From: Alteromonas macleodii
GTDB lineage: Bacteria > Pseudomonadota > Gammaproteobacteria > Enterobacterales > Alteromonadaceae
Length of the DNA: 64,000 bases
Direction of reading: 5' to 3'
NCBI RefSeq assembly: GCF_903772925.1
Contig: NZ_LR812090.1
Location: forward strand, 3,777,730-3,841,729
Below are positions 27,243 through 35,613 of the stretch, piece after piece. Within the stretch, counting starts at the first letter, position 1, and each line of letters opens with the position of its first letter. Under the pieces are notes generated by a model, which was not told the DNA's origin, ran no database searches, and saw nothing but the letters and a program-made list of their open reading frames with translations. The position numbers and the translations under genes were made by a program.

Positions 27243-28061
27243 ATGCAAAACACTTTCTTTAAACGTCAAGCCCAGTTGATTAAGCACAGCTTAACCATAG
27301 CTACTTTTATAGCCGCTTTCTCTATTCTAAATGGCTGTGTAAGCACCCAGAATGAAACCCCTTATACTTACGCCCCTTCTTCGTCACCTTATCAAGACGT
27401 GGTTAACGCGCAGCAACGAGCTGTGGAGGAAAGCAAGCTGCTTTTGGTTGTCTTGGGAGCACAGTGGTGCCATGACAGCACAGGCTTAGCTGAGCGCTTT
27501 GCAACAAAGGAAATGGATCTTATTCTACGCGCCCATTATGAAACCGTGTTTGTTGACGTAGGAACGCTTGAAGACAGAAGAAATATAACCGAGCGATTCA
27601 ACTATCCGATTTACTACGCAACGCCAACTGTGATGGTTGTTGAGCCTAAAACCAGTGCTTTGTTAAACAGAACGACGATGGATATTTGGGGGCGGGCCGA
27701 TAGCATCCCTTTGTCAGAGTACATAACGTACTTTTCCCGTTTTCCTGCTATGACAGCTGCGCAAAAAGCTCCACTTATTAATTGGAAAGCAACAGATGAA
27801 GAAGCCGCCTATAACAAAGAGCAGGCAATTAGGCTTCAAAGCGCGTATGACAAGCTTGGGCCCCTGCTTGCACAAGATTTACAAGGCGATACTCCAGAAG
27901 GGCTTAACCAGCTATGGAAAGAAACCAAAGGTTTTCGTACTGAGCTACAACAGACACTCATTAAACGTGCCGAGCTCACGCTAGACGCTGAGAATAGCAA
28001 CGGAGTAAACACCACGCCGGCGCTGCGCCATTACAACCCGTTTTCATGGGAACATAACTAA
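27243..28061 (+). CDS. Thioredoxin-fold lipoprotein
   Basis: 272 aa. The lipobox LNGC (Cys about residue 32) after a hydrophobic segment predicts a lipoprotein. Residues about 55-160 look like a thioredoxin fold, with LLLVVLGAQWCHDSTGLAERF and a cis-Pro context YATPTVMVVEP. The active site is WCHDS, with only one cysteine, so a normal disulfide oxidoreductase cycle is unlikely; it may act as a monothiol or as a binding scaffold. The C-terminal helical region (residues 190-255) has no recognised family. It is convergent with rhlE and shares a bidirectional terminator. Confidence 0.72.
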   Translation: MQNTFFKRQAQLIKHSLTIATFIAAFSILNGCVSTQNETPYTYAPSSSPYQDVVNAQQRAVEESKLLLVVLGAQWCHDSTGLAERFATKEMDLILRAHYETVFVDVGTLEDRRNITERFNYPIYYATPTVMVVEPKTSALLNRTTMDIWGRADSIPLSEYITYFSRFPAMTAAQKAPLINWKATDEEAAYNKEQAIRLQSAYDKLGPLLAQDLQGDTPEGLNQLWKETKGFRTELQQTLIKRAELTLDAENSNGVNTTPALRHYNPFSWEHN

Positions 28062-28087
28062 AACATTAGTTTTTAGGGAACATCAAA

Positions 28088-28114
28088 AAAGGGCCTTTTA
28101 TACAAAGGCCCTTT
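28088..28114. terminator. Bidirectional terminator between the lipoprotein gene and rhlE
   Basis: AAAGGGCCTTT and AAAGGCCCTTT form an 11-bp stem with a 5-nt loop, flanked by A-run and T-run on each side. Confidence 0.85.
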
Positions 28115-28152
28115 ATCAATCAACTATCATTTTACTGATAATAATACAATTT

Positions 28153-29598
28153 TTACGCTTCAGCGCTATTTGAAGCCCTATTACTAGTCGAACTGTTCGA
28201 CTGGCTATTTCTACGTTTAGCAGGTCGTCTAGCAGTACCTTCGCTTCCTGATTGTCTTTGTCCTCTAGGTTTACCGCCGCCACTGTTACGTGTATTTGGC
28301 TTGCCCCCGTGAGAGCTACCATTTCCACTACGGTTGCCCTGTCGTTGTCCCGCTTTCTTATTACCGCCAGTTGACTTGCCTGCACCGCTATCACCTTGAG
28401 ATGCTTTTGGTTTTTTCGGTTTTTTGGGCTTCTTCGGCTTAGAAAGCGTGGTAACAGGTACAGCTTGCTGAGGCTCAAAACCTTCAAGGGTTTTGCGAGG
28501 GAGCAGTTTTTGAATGAGTGTTTCGATATCTTTTAGGTTCTGTAATTCTTCGGCAGAAGCGAAAGACCAAGCTTGTCCGCTCGCACCAGCGCGCCCAGTA
28601 CGACCGATTCTGTGAACGTAGTCAGCCGCTGTGTTCGGCAAATCCAGGTTAACCACTATCGGCAGTTCGCTGATATCTATGCCGCGTGCAGCGATATCGG
28701 TCGCCACCAGAACTCTAATCTCGCCACTTTTAAAATCAGCAAGGGCTTTGGTTCTTGCCCCCTGACTTTTGTTTCCGTGGATGGCGGCACTTGGAATTTT
28801 CGAGCGGCTCAGCTTTTCCGCAATTCGGTTGGCGCCATGCTTGGTACGGCTGAAAACTAATACTTGCTGCCACTTTTGCTGCTTAATCAAACAAATTAGC
28901 GCAGTCGTCTTTTTAGACTTATCAATAGTCACCAAGTGTTGCTCGACAGCGTCCACTGTTGTATTAGCAGGGGCGGTAGAAATACTTACAGGATCACGAG
29001 TTATCGTTTTCGCCAGTGCGGTAATCTCATCAGAAAACGTAGCTGAGAAAAGTAGGCTCTGACGCTCCTGTGGCAATAGTTTCAACACCTTTTTAATGTC
29101 GTGGATAAAGCCCATATCAAGCATTCTATCGGCTTCATCTAATACTAATACCTCAAGCTGTGAAAACTTCACAGCGTTTTGCTGATACAAATCGAGTAAT
29201 CGTCCAGGGGTAGCAATTAGTACGTCCACGCCCTTACGAAGCTTCATCATTTGAGGGTTTATGCCCACCCCACCGAATACCACGGCTGTCTTTAATGGCA
29301 AAAATTCACTAAACGCTCGAATGCTTTCTTCTACCTGAGCAGCAAGCTCACGGGTAGGTGTTAGGATAAGCGCGCGAACATTATTGCCAGATACTGGCGT
29401 GCCAGACATTAATCTTTGTAAAATAGGAAGTCCAAATCCCGCGGTTTTCCCTGTTCCCGTTTGCGCAGCCGCCAGCACATCCTTTCCTTGCAATACTTCT
29501 GGTATTGCCTTTTCCTGGATCGGTGATGGCGTACTAAATCCTCGTTTTTCAATAGCTTTTAACAAGGGTTCAGCGAGCCCTAATTGGGTAAATGACAT
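28153..29598 (-). CDS. rhlE: DEAD-box RNA helicase RhlE
   Basis: 481 aa. All core motifs are present: Q-motif ([14 protein letters not shown]), motif [10 protein letters not shown], Ia [32 protein letters not shown] and [12 protein letters not shown]. The start [15 protein letters not shown] is typical of RhlE, and AGGAG precedes it. The last 120 residues are a basic low-complexity tail ([12 protein letters not shown], then Gly/Arg/Ser/Asn-rich), probably an RNA-binding extension. The family unwinds rRNA and mRNA structures in ribosome assembly and cold adaptation. Confidence 0.92.
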   Translation of the reverse strand: MSFTQLGLAEPLLKAIEKRGFSTPSPIQEKAIPEVLQGKDVLAAAQTGTGKTAGFGLPILQRLMSGTPVSGNNVRALILTPTRELAAQVEESIRAFSEFLPLKTAVVFGGVGINPQMMKLRKGVDVLIATPGRLLDLYQQNAVKFSQLEVLVLDEADRMLDMGFIHDIKKVLKLLPQERQSLLFSATFSDEITALAKTITRDPVSISTAPANTTVDAVEQHLVTIDKSKKTTALICLIKQQKWQQVLVFSRTKHGANRIAEKLSRSKIPSAAIHGNKSQGARTKALADFKSGEIRVLVATDIAARGIDISELPIVVNLDLPNTAADYVHRIGRTGRAGASGQAWSFASAEELQNLKDIETLIQKLLPRKTLEGFEPQQAVPVTTLSKPKKPKKPKKPKASQGDSGAGKSTGGNKKAGQRQGNRSGNGSSHGGKPNTRNSGGGKPRGQRQSGSEGTARRPAKRRNSQSNSSTSNRASNSAEA

Positions 29599-29937
29599 TA
29601 ATAAACTCCTGTCATAGGTATTTATAAAAAGTTGCTAACCGCGAAGGTATAAGCGTTAGTGCTTTATTGTTAACCGTGGGGGTTATAGATTACTGGGAAA
29701 ACCTAAAGAGACACGCCATTGCCAACTTGGCTTATTGGTGTTTGACATCAAGAAAAGAACGTAGGTGTTTACTCTTACAAATTGCGCGTGGAGTCTACCA
29801 CTAAACACCTTAGGCCACCAGCGCATTTTTTGTTCAAAAGACACCTAAATAAAGCATGGCTCTACCTCTTCATACAATTTCAATCTAATTACTAATTAAG
29901 AAATGACGCAAACCGTCTATACTAAATTTGTGAATAA
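29599..29937. other. Intergenic, divergent promoters of rhlE and the GGDEF/EAL gene
   Basis: 339 bp with no credible ORF. I see no strong hairpin or operator in it. Confidence 0.45.
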
Positions 29938-32103
29938 GTGACGGCCCTTTCCTACATTTTATTCAAAGTCGTTACTGCCGGTCCATACAACTTAAAAGAG
30001 CATTTTTTGAAAAGTCTTAGGTCAGAGATATCCTTCAATACGCTTGCATCTATTTCAATAGTTAGTGCCCTAATCATAGGCTTGTCCATTTATGTCTACG
30101 AAAAGCTTTATATTGAGTTTGTCTCAGAAGAAGTTGATGCATTAGGCGTTAACATGGCCGTCGATCTTATTGATTATATCGAAGAGCCTGCCGGCAGTTT
30201 TAACCAAACGGAAATTCTGCTTCGTTTAGATGAGTATGAATACGCTGAAGCGGCTTATATTTTCAGTAGTGACGGTACGCTTTTAAATATTTATATAGGC
30301 CCCGCCGGCTTTAAAGACGGTCCTAATAATCTTCAAGAAGTAAGCCCCCTATCTCCCGAGCATCCTAATTTTGACCGCAACATAGCAAGCTTACCACTAG
30401 GATTACATCGCACTTCTAATAAAGTAATTATGGTAAAAACGGTAGGCGAAGACATTTACCCAATGGGAAAACTAGCGCTGCTGTTTAACCTTGAGGAAGC
30501 ATTAAAAGTCAGCCGACAAAGATATATAATTTTGGTTACTCCTTCAGTAGCTTTTCTTATCGCTATCTCGCTAATCATATCTGCTCGAGCGCAACGTAAA
30601 GCAATGCGCCCCCTTAGTACACTGATTGAAACCATGGATAGTGTGGTAGATGACAAAACGTATGATGCTAAGGTAGAGGAAGGAGATAAGAGAGAGATGC
30701 TCGCTTTGTCTCGCGCATTCAATAATATGATGACAAACATCAAAGCGCAGTCTGAAGCTAACCGGCAAAAAACTGAGATGCTACAAAAGCAGCAGTCCCA
30801 GATGGAACGACTTGCCAATTTCGATGCGTTAACAGGACTTCCTAATCGTCAATTTTTGATGAAGCTCTTATCAAATGAACTTACCAAAGCGCAGAAAAAC
30901 AATTGTGAACTTGGTTTACTGTTCATCGATTTAGATGGTTTTAAATCGATTAACGATTCTTTTGGTCACGACACAGGGGATAGGTTCCTTCTACATATTA
31001 GTTCACTAATGGAAAACGCACTCAGTGAAAGTTGTACTCTAGGGCGTTTGGGCGGCGATGAGTTTGTCGTTATCGCTCCAGACATTGACTCGCCCACCCT
31101 CCTAGAAGATATAGCTAAAAAGATTGTAAATACCGTATCGAAGTCCCATACGGTCAACCAATTAAGGCTAGATTCAAGTGTCAGCATAGGGTTAGCGCTA
31201 GCAAGTGATTGTAATTATGCCGCTACCAACTTAATTACTAACGCTGACGTTGCAATGTACAAGGCTAAGGACAATGGTAAAGCAAGATATGTGTGGTTTA
31301 CTGATGAAATGTTAGCGCATACGCAACGTAAAGTTCTTATTTCTACCCGAATCACTGATGCACTTGAAAACGATGCTTTTTATCTCAGCTATCAAGCTAA
31401 GGTGGATGCAAATAAAAACGTCATTGGGCTTGAAACCTTACTTCGTTGGCAAGATGAGGTGTTAGGTCAGGTGTCCCCTGCTGAGTTTATTCCCATTGCA
31501 GAACAAACCGATAAGATTTCACTAATAAGCCTTTGGGTATTAAAGCAACTTAGCCATGAATCGCCCATGCTGATAAAAGCCTTTGGAAGTCATATCACTT
31601 TATCAGTGAACTTAAGCACCCATGACTTAAACAATCACAATGTCACACACTATATTCTCAATGAGCTAAATACCGGAAGGCTCCCAGCGTCGAACTTAGA
31701 GATTGAGATTACAGAATCAGCTTATATGAACAGCTTTAATGTGGCTAATGCGTTCTTCGAATCGCTTAAAAAGCTGGGTTGTAAACTTGCACTGGATGAT
31801 TTTGGAACGGGTTATTCTTCCCTTAGTTATCTAACCCAGTTTGATATAGATACGCTCAAAATAGACCGAAGCTTTATCAATAATATAGGCGCTTCTAAGC
31901 AGTCAGAAATGATCACTAAGACCATAATTGAAATGGCTAAGAGTTTAAACTTCTCTGTTTGCGCTGAGGGCGTGGAAACGCAAGAACAAGCTAACTTTTT
32001 AACCAGCCATGGATGTAACATGCTACAAGGCTTTCTTTATAGTAAACCCCTTCCCATGCTGGACTTAATTCACAGCTTTTCGGTGAAGACACAACAATCC
32101 TAG
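29938..32103 (+). CDS. Membrane GGDEF/EAL cyclic di-GMP enzyme
   Basis: 721 aa from a GTG codon without a clear ribosome site; an in-frame TTG at 30007 with AAGAG before it is an alternative start and would give a cleaner membrane N-terminus. Two membrane helices flank a periplasmic sensor of about 130 residues, followed by a HAMP linker. The GGDEF domain has the active motif RLGGDEFVV and the EAL domain has LETLLRW (ExLLR kept) and DDFGTGYSSLSYL. Both catalytic sites look intact, so it may make and degrade cyclic di-GMP. It is convergent with the porin/PstS-like pair, which could feed it a signal, and its product could reach the CsgD-like regulator. Confidence 0.88.
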   Translation: MTALSYILFKVVTAGPYNLKEHFLKSLRSEISFNTLASISIVSALIIGLSIYVYEKLYIEFVSEEVDALGVNMAVDLIDYIEEPAGSFNQTEILLRLDEYEYAEAAYIFSSDGTLLNIYIGPAGFKDGPNNLQEVSPLSPEHPNFDRNIASLPLGLHRTSNKVIMVKTVGEDIYPMGKLALLFNLEEALKVSRQRYIILVTPSVAFLIAISLIISARAQRKAMRPLSTLIETMDSVVDDKTYDAKVEEGDKREMLALSRAFNNMMTNIKAQSEANRQKTEMLQKQQSQMERLANFDALTGLPNRQFLMKLLSNELTKAQKNNCELGLLFIDLDGFKSINDSFGHDTGDRFLLHISSLMENALSESCTLGRLGGDEFVVIAPDIDSPTLLEDIAKKIVNTVSKSHTVNQLRLDSSVSIGLALASDCNYAATNLITNADVAMYKAKDNGKARYVWFTDEMLAHTQRKVLISTRITDALENDAFYLSYQAKVDANKNVIGLETLLRWQDEVLGQVSPAEFIPIAEQTDKISLISLWVLKQLSHESPMLIKAFGSHITLSVNLSTHDLNNHNVTHYILNELNTGRLPASNLEIEITESAYMNSFNVANAFFESLKKLGCKLALDDFGTGYSSLSYLTQFDIDTLKIDRSFINNIGASKQSEMITKTIIEMAKSLNFSVCAEGVETQEQANFLTSHGCNMLQGFLYSKPLPMLDLIHSFSVKTQQS

Positions 32104-32117
32104 GCCTTATTAACCAT

Positions 32118-32537
32118 TTAAAGACTTCGATAAACAATCCGAATATTCTCTGGTAGCTCTGTGTCGGCTGGAACATACCCGATAGCGCCATCATTGTTAC
32201 TAACGTAAGTTATTAGAGCCTCCAGGCTGTTAAATTCGACGGGCGGAGTTTGGCGTCCACTGAAGCGCATTTGGGCCCAATAGGATTGAATACGCGACTC
32301 TGGTAAAGCAATAATTTTTGCATTGAATACAGCGCGTATTCTAATCCCTGGACTCAAGGCGACCGGGTCCAAAACATAGTTTTTGGTTGTTCCGCTGCTC
32401 ATGAAGAGGTTGCGAACTTCCCCCTTTGTAAGCGAGAAAGCTTTATCAGCAACATTTGCAACAACCCAAACTCCTTCCTGTGCTATGGCAATTCGAGAGC
32501 TTATAAGAATTAGAAAAAAGAGCGTATATTTTCGCAT
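32118..32537 (-). CDS. Small PstS-like periplasmic substrate-binding protein
   Basis: 139 aa from the ATG at 32537, which overlaps the stop of the porin-like gene as TAATG; a GTG at 32549 would add four residues. A Sec signal (LFFLILISSRIAIA) is followed by a single-lobe PBP-like domain with FSLTKGEVRNLFMSS, SPGIRIRAVFNAKI, YWAQMRFSGRQTPP and NNDGAIGYVP, as in small proteins of the phosphate-binding PstS clan. There is no ABC transporter nearby, so it is more likely a sensing or accessory protein than an importer component. Confidence 0.75.
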   Translation of the reverse strand: MRKYTLFFLILISSRIAIAQEGVWVVANVADKAFSLTKGEVRNLFMSSGTTKNYVLDPVALSPGIRIRAVFNAKIIALPESRIQSYWAQMRFSGRQTPPVEFNSLEALITYVSNNDGAIGYVPADTELPENIRIVYRSL

Positions 32538-33733
32538 TAAAATATCCACTCTACCGCCACTTGATACAAGGTAGCGTTTCTATCGAAGGCGTTGTCTTTT
32601 ACTTCATAGAACGATGTTCTACCTTCTTTACCATTAAGAATCGACAGCTCAGCTTTAAGTGCGATATTGGTTTTTACATCCCACCTTGCGCCAAGAGTCC
32701 AAGTATCAAGATCATCCGTCGGAAAAAAGCTATTTAGCTGCTCAACTGCAAAATAAAGCTGATCGAGTTCAGGCGACACACCTACAGGTATTACATTGTC
32801 GATGGTATTGAGGGATTGTCTGGATGAAGCATAAGTTAAGTGTAAAAGAACCTCATCAAGATAGTAGCCATATGAAACATAAAAACTTTCTAAATTCGCA
32901 AGTACATCGATATCAGACGAGACCTTCATCCACTCACCGCTTACATACCAACTAAGCGTGTCATAGCTGGCGCCCAGTAAAAAAGAGCCCGCGCGATCGT
33001 TAATATCAAACTGTTCAGCTATGGAGTCGAACCCAGCAGCTCTAAGCCCCTGTAAAAATGGGGCAATTTCATCAATGGTAGTTTTGACTTTGGGGGCATT
33101 GATAGTGGCTGTTCTTAATTGCAACCCACCGTAGTTCACTTCAATAACACCACCAAACATATTGTCTACTGCAACGTCTACATTGACACCACTTGAAGCT
33201 AGCTCATCTTCATACTTTCCGTAGTAAGCCTCAAAATCTACAACAACGTTGCCAAATGACCTTCTCAACCTTGCATTTCCGCCTTCATATTGAGAGAACA
33301 AATAGCTGCTGTAGAGTTGCTGCGGCGCATTAATCCATGGGTAAGCAAACCCAACATCAATAACATCAGAATACTTTAAAAAAGGCGTGCGCAACCGGCC
33401 CACATTAATTTGAAAACTTTCACTAGGTGCGTAGGTTAAATACAACCACTCTATACCTGACTCTCTATCGTCGTCGGTATGCAAGAGAAGTTGAGCTGAA
33501 GCGGAAAACGATGATGAGTAAGTATAGTCAGCTTGCAAAGCTATAAGTGATTTTTCAGAAAAGCTTATGCTGTCGTCATACCCTTCATAGGTAGCTTTTT
33601 TTGTATCCAGTTGACCTGCAACTGCCCTTGCAAAACCTGAAAACTCAAGTTCACCAGCACGGCTTTCGACAACAGACAAGAGTAGAGCGGCTGCAATGGT
33701 GAAAGGCAGCACTATCAATTTGATCATAGTCAC
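32537..33733 (-). CDS. Porin-like outer-membrane beta-barrel protein
   Basis: 398 aa. The signal peptide ends near VESRAGE. The rest alternates in the manner of a 16-strand barrel (ALQADYTYSSSFSASAQLLL, SESFQINVGRLRTPFLKYS) and ends in the aromatic LYQVAVEWIF, the usual C-terminal assembly signal. The substrate is unknown. It is translationally coupled to the small PstS-like protein, and the two form a leftward operon facing the GGDEF/EAL gene. Confidence 0.8.
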   Translation of the reverse strand: MTMIKLIVLPFTIAAALLLSVVESRAGELEFSGFARAVAGQLDTKKATYEGYDDSISFSEKSLIALQADYTYSSSFSASAQLLLHTDDDRESGIEWLYLTYAPSESFQINVGRLRTPFLKYSDVIDVGFAYPWINAPQQLYSSYLFSQYEGGNARLRRSFGNVVVDFEAYYGKYEDELASSGVNVDVAVDNMFGGVIEVNYGGLQLRTATINAPKVKTTIDEIAPFLQGLRAAGFDSIAEQFDINDRAGSFLLGASYDTLSWYVSGEWMKVSSDIDVLANLESFYVSYGYYLDEVLLHLTYASSRQSLNTIDNVIPVGVSPELDQLYFAVEQLNSFFPTDDLDTWTLGARWDVKTNIALKAELSILNGKEGRTSFYEVKDNAFDRNATLYQVAVEWIF

Positions 33734-33841
33734 GTTTTCATTCTAATTGTATAAAGCTAGCGCCACTGCGTTGTATGCGCGAACTATTTCACTAATGATA
33801 GCTCGGTTAAGTTATAACACCAATTAATACGCTGAAAAATC

Positions 33842-33869
33842 AAAAAGCTGGCGAATGTGCCAGCTTTTT
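33842..33869 (-). terminator. Terminator of the alginate operon after eda
   Basis: AAAAAGCTGGC pairs with GCCAGCTTTTT around a 6-nt loop. The T-rich arm and a following GATTTTTC on the minus strand fit a rho-independent terminator. Confidence 0.82.
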
Positions 33870-33901
33870 GAGGAATGAAAATTAGGAAGGTGACGGGTTC
33901 G

Positions 33902-34513
33902 TTACACTTGCGAACATGCCTCTGTGATGAGGTTCCACTGTTTATCTGCTACCCATTGAGGTTTCGCAACCCAAGTACCGCCTGCCGCAAACACATTACC
34001 TAGCGACAGATAGTCGTTGAAATTTTCTGGCGACACGCCTCCCGTTGGGCAGAACTTTGTATCTTTAAATAATCCACCTACCGCTTTCAGGAAAGACGCA
34101 CCACCTGACAAAGATGCTGGAAACAGCTTCATTTCTCTGAATCCGTGTTCCCGTGCTAACACGATATCTGATACATTCGATACACCCGGCAGCACAGGTA
34201 AACCTGAGTCTACCAGCATAGTCAGCAGGCGCTCGGTTACCGCAGGCGTCACGATAAAGTCCGCTCCAGCATTGATAGCAGCATCTAAAGATGCTTTATC
34301 GATTACGGTACCAGCGCTAACAATCATATCTGGCAGCGCCTCTTTAATAGCTGTAATGCATTTCGCTGAATTTTCCGAACGCAATACAACTTCAACCGTG
34401 TTAAGGCCCGCAGCTGACATTGCTTTAGCAATGGCCACACCGTCTTCTACATTATCGGCTTGAATGATTGGGAGCAGGGTTTGGCCGCCCATAATGTCTG
34501 ATATTTTTTTCAT
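33902..34513 (-). CDS. eda: 2-keto-3-deoxy-6-phosphogluconate aldolase
   Basis: 203 aa, the family length. Key regions are VEVVLRSENSAKCI, IVSAGTVIDKASLDAAI, the phosphate/substrate loop PGVSNVSDIVLA, the Schiff-base Lys in MKLFPASLSGG and CPTGGVSPENF. It cleaves KDPG to pyruvate and glyceraldehyde 3-phosphate, the last step from alginate-derived KDG. It is 89 bp downstream of kdgK, and a UxuR-like operator candidate lies in that gap, so it may also have its own promoter. Confidence 0.95.
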   Translation of the reverse strand: MKKISDIMGGQTLLPIIQADNVEDGVAIAKAMSAAGLNTVEVVLRSENSAKCITAIKEALPDMIVSAGTVIDKASLDAAINAGADFIVTPAVTERLLTMLVDSGLPVLPGVSNVSDIVLAREHGFREMKLFPASLSGGASFLKAVGGLFKDTKFCPTGGVSPENFNDYLSLGNVFAAGGTWVAKPQWVADKQWNLITEACSQV

Positions 34514-34571
34514 GGTTTGTCTCTTGTAATACGAGGGGCGGATGCCCTTATAAGTTCGATATAGTGTTTTA

Positions 34572-34585
34572 TTTGGTATTCGAAT
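34572..34585. promoter_or_regulatory. UxuR-like operator candidate before eda
   Basis: TTTGGTATTCGAAT matches 11 of 14 positions of ATTGGTATACCAAT. It is about 60 bp upstream of the eda start codon, inside the kdgK-eda gap. Confidence 0.45.
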
Positions 34586-34602
34586 ACTTCGCTTTAACTT
34601 AC

Positions 34603-35529
34603 TTAAGCGATAGATGTCACTAGGTCTGCATAGGCCTTTTTATCTACAATGGCGCCAGGATGCTGAATCACAAAACCTGCACACTCAGCGGCTTTGTTTA
34701 CGCAGGCCTCTGGGCTCTCGCCCGTAAGATACGCCCCTAGAAAAACACCGTTAAAGGCGTCGCCAGCAGAGGTAGTGTCAACAACATTAGTAACAGGGGT
34801 TAGCCCTACTTCTGAAACCTCTCCGTTTTCATCAACTAGTGTTACAGCGCTTGCGCCATTTTTAATAATGAGCTGCTTAAATGAGAAAGGCGCTAAAAAG
34901 TTTATTATCTCTTCTACCGTTTCAAACCCATACAAGAAGTTAAAGTCTTCTAATCCAGGTAACGCGACATCAGCTATTTCAAACGCTTTTTCATACAATG
35001 CAGTGGCATCGTCCCTACCCTTCCAGAGGGCTGGTCGATGATTCATATCAAAAACAATTTTGGTTCCACTTTCTTTAAGTGTTGCAAGTAAACGCCAAAA
35101 CTTCGGTAAGTCTTCAGTATTTAAAATAGCGAGCGAAATACCTGAAAATAGCACTAAGTCCAACGCAGTCATGGAGGCTTTATCGTCATCAGTAAGCTGT
35201 GACATCAAGCACTTCGCGGCAGAATCATTGCGCCAGTACGTAAAAGAGCGCTCGCCTTCTGCATCGGTATAAATTTTATAAAGACCAATATGTTTGTCTG
35301 GGTGAGTAAACAGGAAGCGTGTATTAATCGACTCGCTTTGCGCAAAGTCAAGCATCTCCTTTGACAGTGCGTCACTGCCTACTGCACTGACAAAATAGCT
35401 ATCTAATTGAGGAAACGTGCGCTTTAGATAAACAGCAGAATTGAAGGTATCGCCAGCAAACCCTTCTTCTAATACACCGTTTACTTTTTTAAGCTCGGCC
35501 ATGCACTCACCAATAAAACCAACTCTCAT
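34603..35529 (-). CDS. kdgK: 2-keto-3-deoxygluconate kinase
   Basis: 308 aa from the ATG at 35529, preceded by AGGGTGG; a GTG three codons upstream is less likely. It is a PfkB-family sugar kinase: the N-terminal GFIGECMAEL, the glycine-rich GFAGDTFNSAVYL, the middle KIVFDMNHRPALWKG and the C-terminal catalytic block DTTSAGDAFNGVFLGAYL with the base Asp. It phosphorylates KDG at C6 with ATP. It is the second gene of the PL6-kdgK-eda operon, 84 bp after the lyase gene. Confidence 0.93.
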   Translation of the reverse strand: MRVGFIGECMAELKKVNGVLEEGFAGDTFNSAVYLKRTFPQLDSYFVSAVGSDALSKEMLDFAQSESINTRFLFTHPDKHIGLYKIYTDAEGERSFTYWRNDSAAKCLMSQLTDDDKASMTALDLVLFSGISLAILNTEDLPKFWRLLATLKESGTKIVFDMNHRPALWKGRDDATALYEKAFEIADVALPGLEDFNFLYGFETVEEIINFLAPFSFKQLIIKNGASAVTLVDENGEVSEVGLTPVTNVVDTTSAGDAFNGVFLGAYLTGESPEACVNKAAECAGFVIQHPGAIVDKKAYADLVTSIA

Positions 35530-35613
35530 ATCATCCACCCTACGAACTCGTAGTCTTTAATTTTTACTGTAATTACTTTACGTTGCATAAGTTGCGCGCT
35601 AGTTTGAGCATTT

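Noticed and set aside
28116..28487. 123-codon open frame within the 3' part of rhlE, same strand
   Set aside because: It is the shifted reading of the repetitive Lys/Pro/Gly-rich tail of RhlE and has no start signal.
32118..32537. PstS component of a phosphate ABC transporter
   Set aside because: The protein is less than half the size of PstS and no permease or ATPase genes are present.
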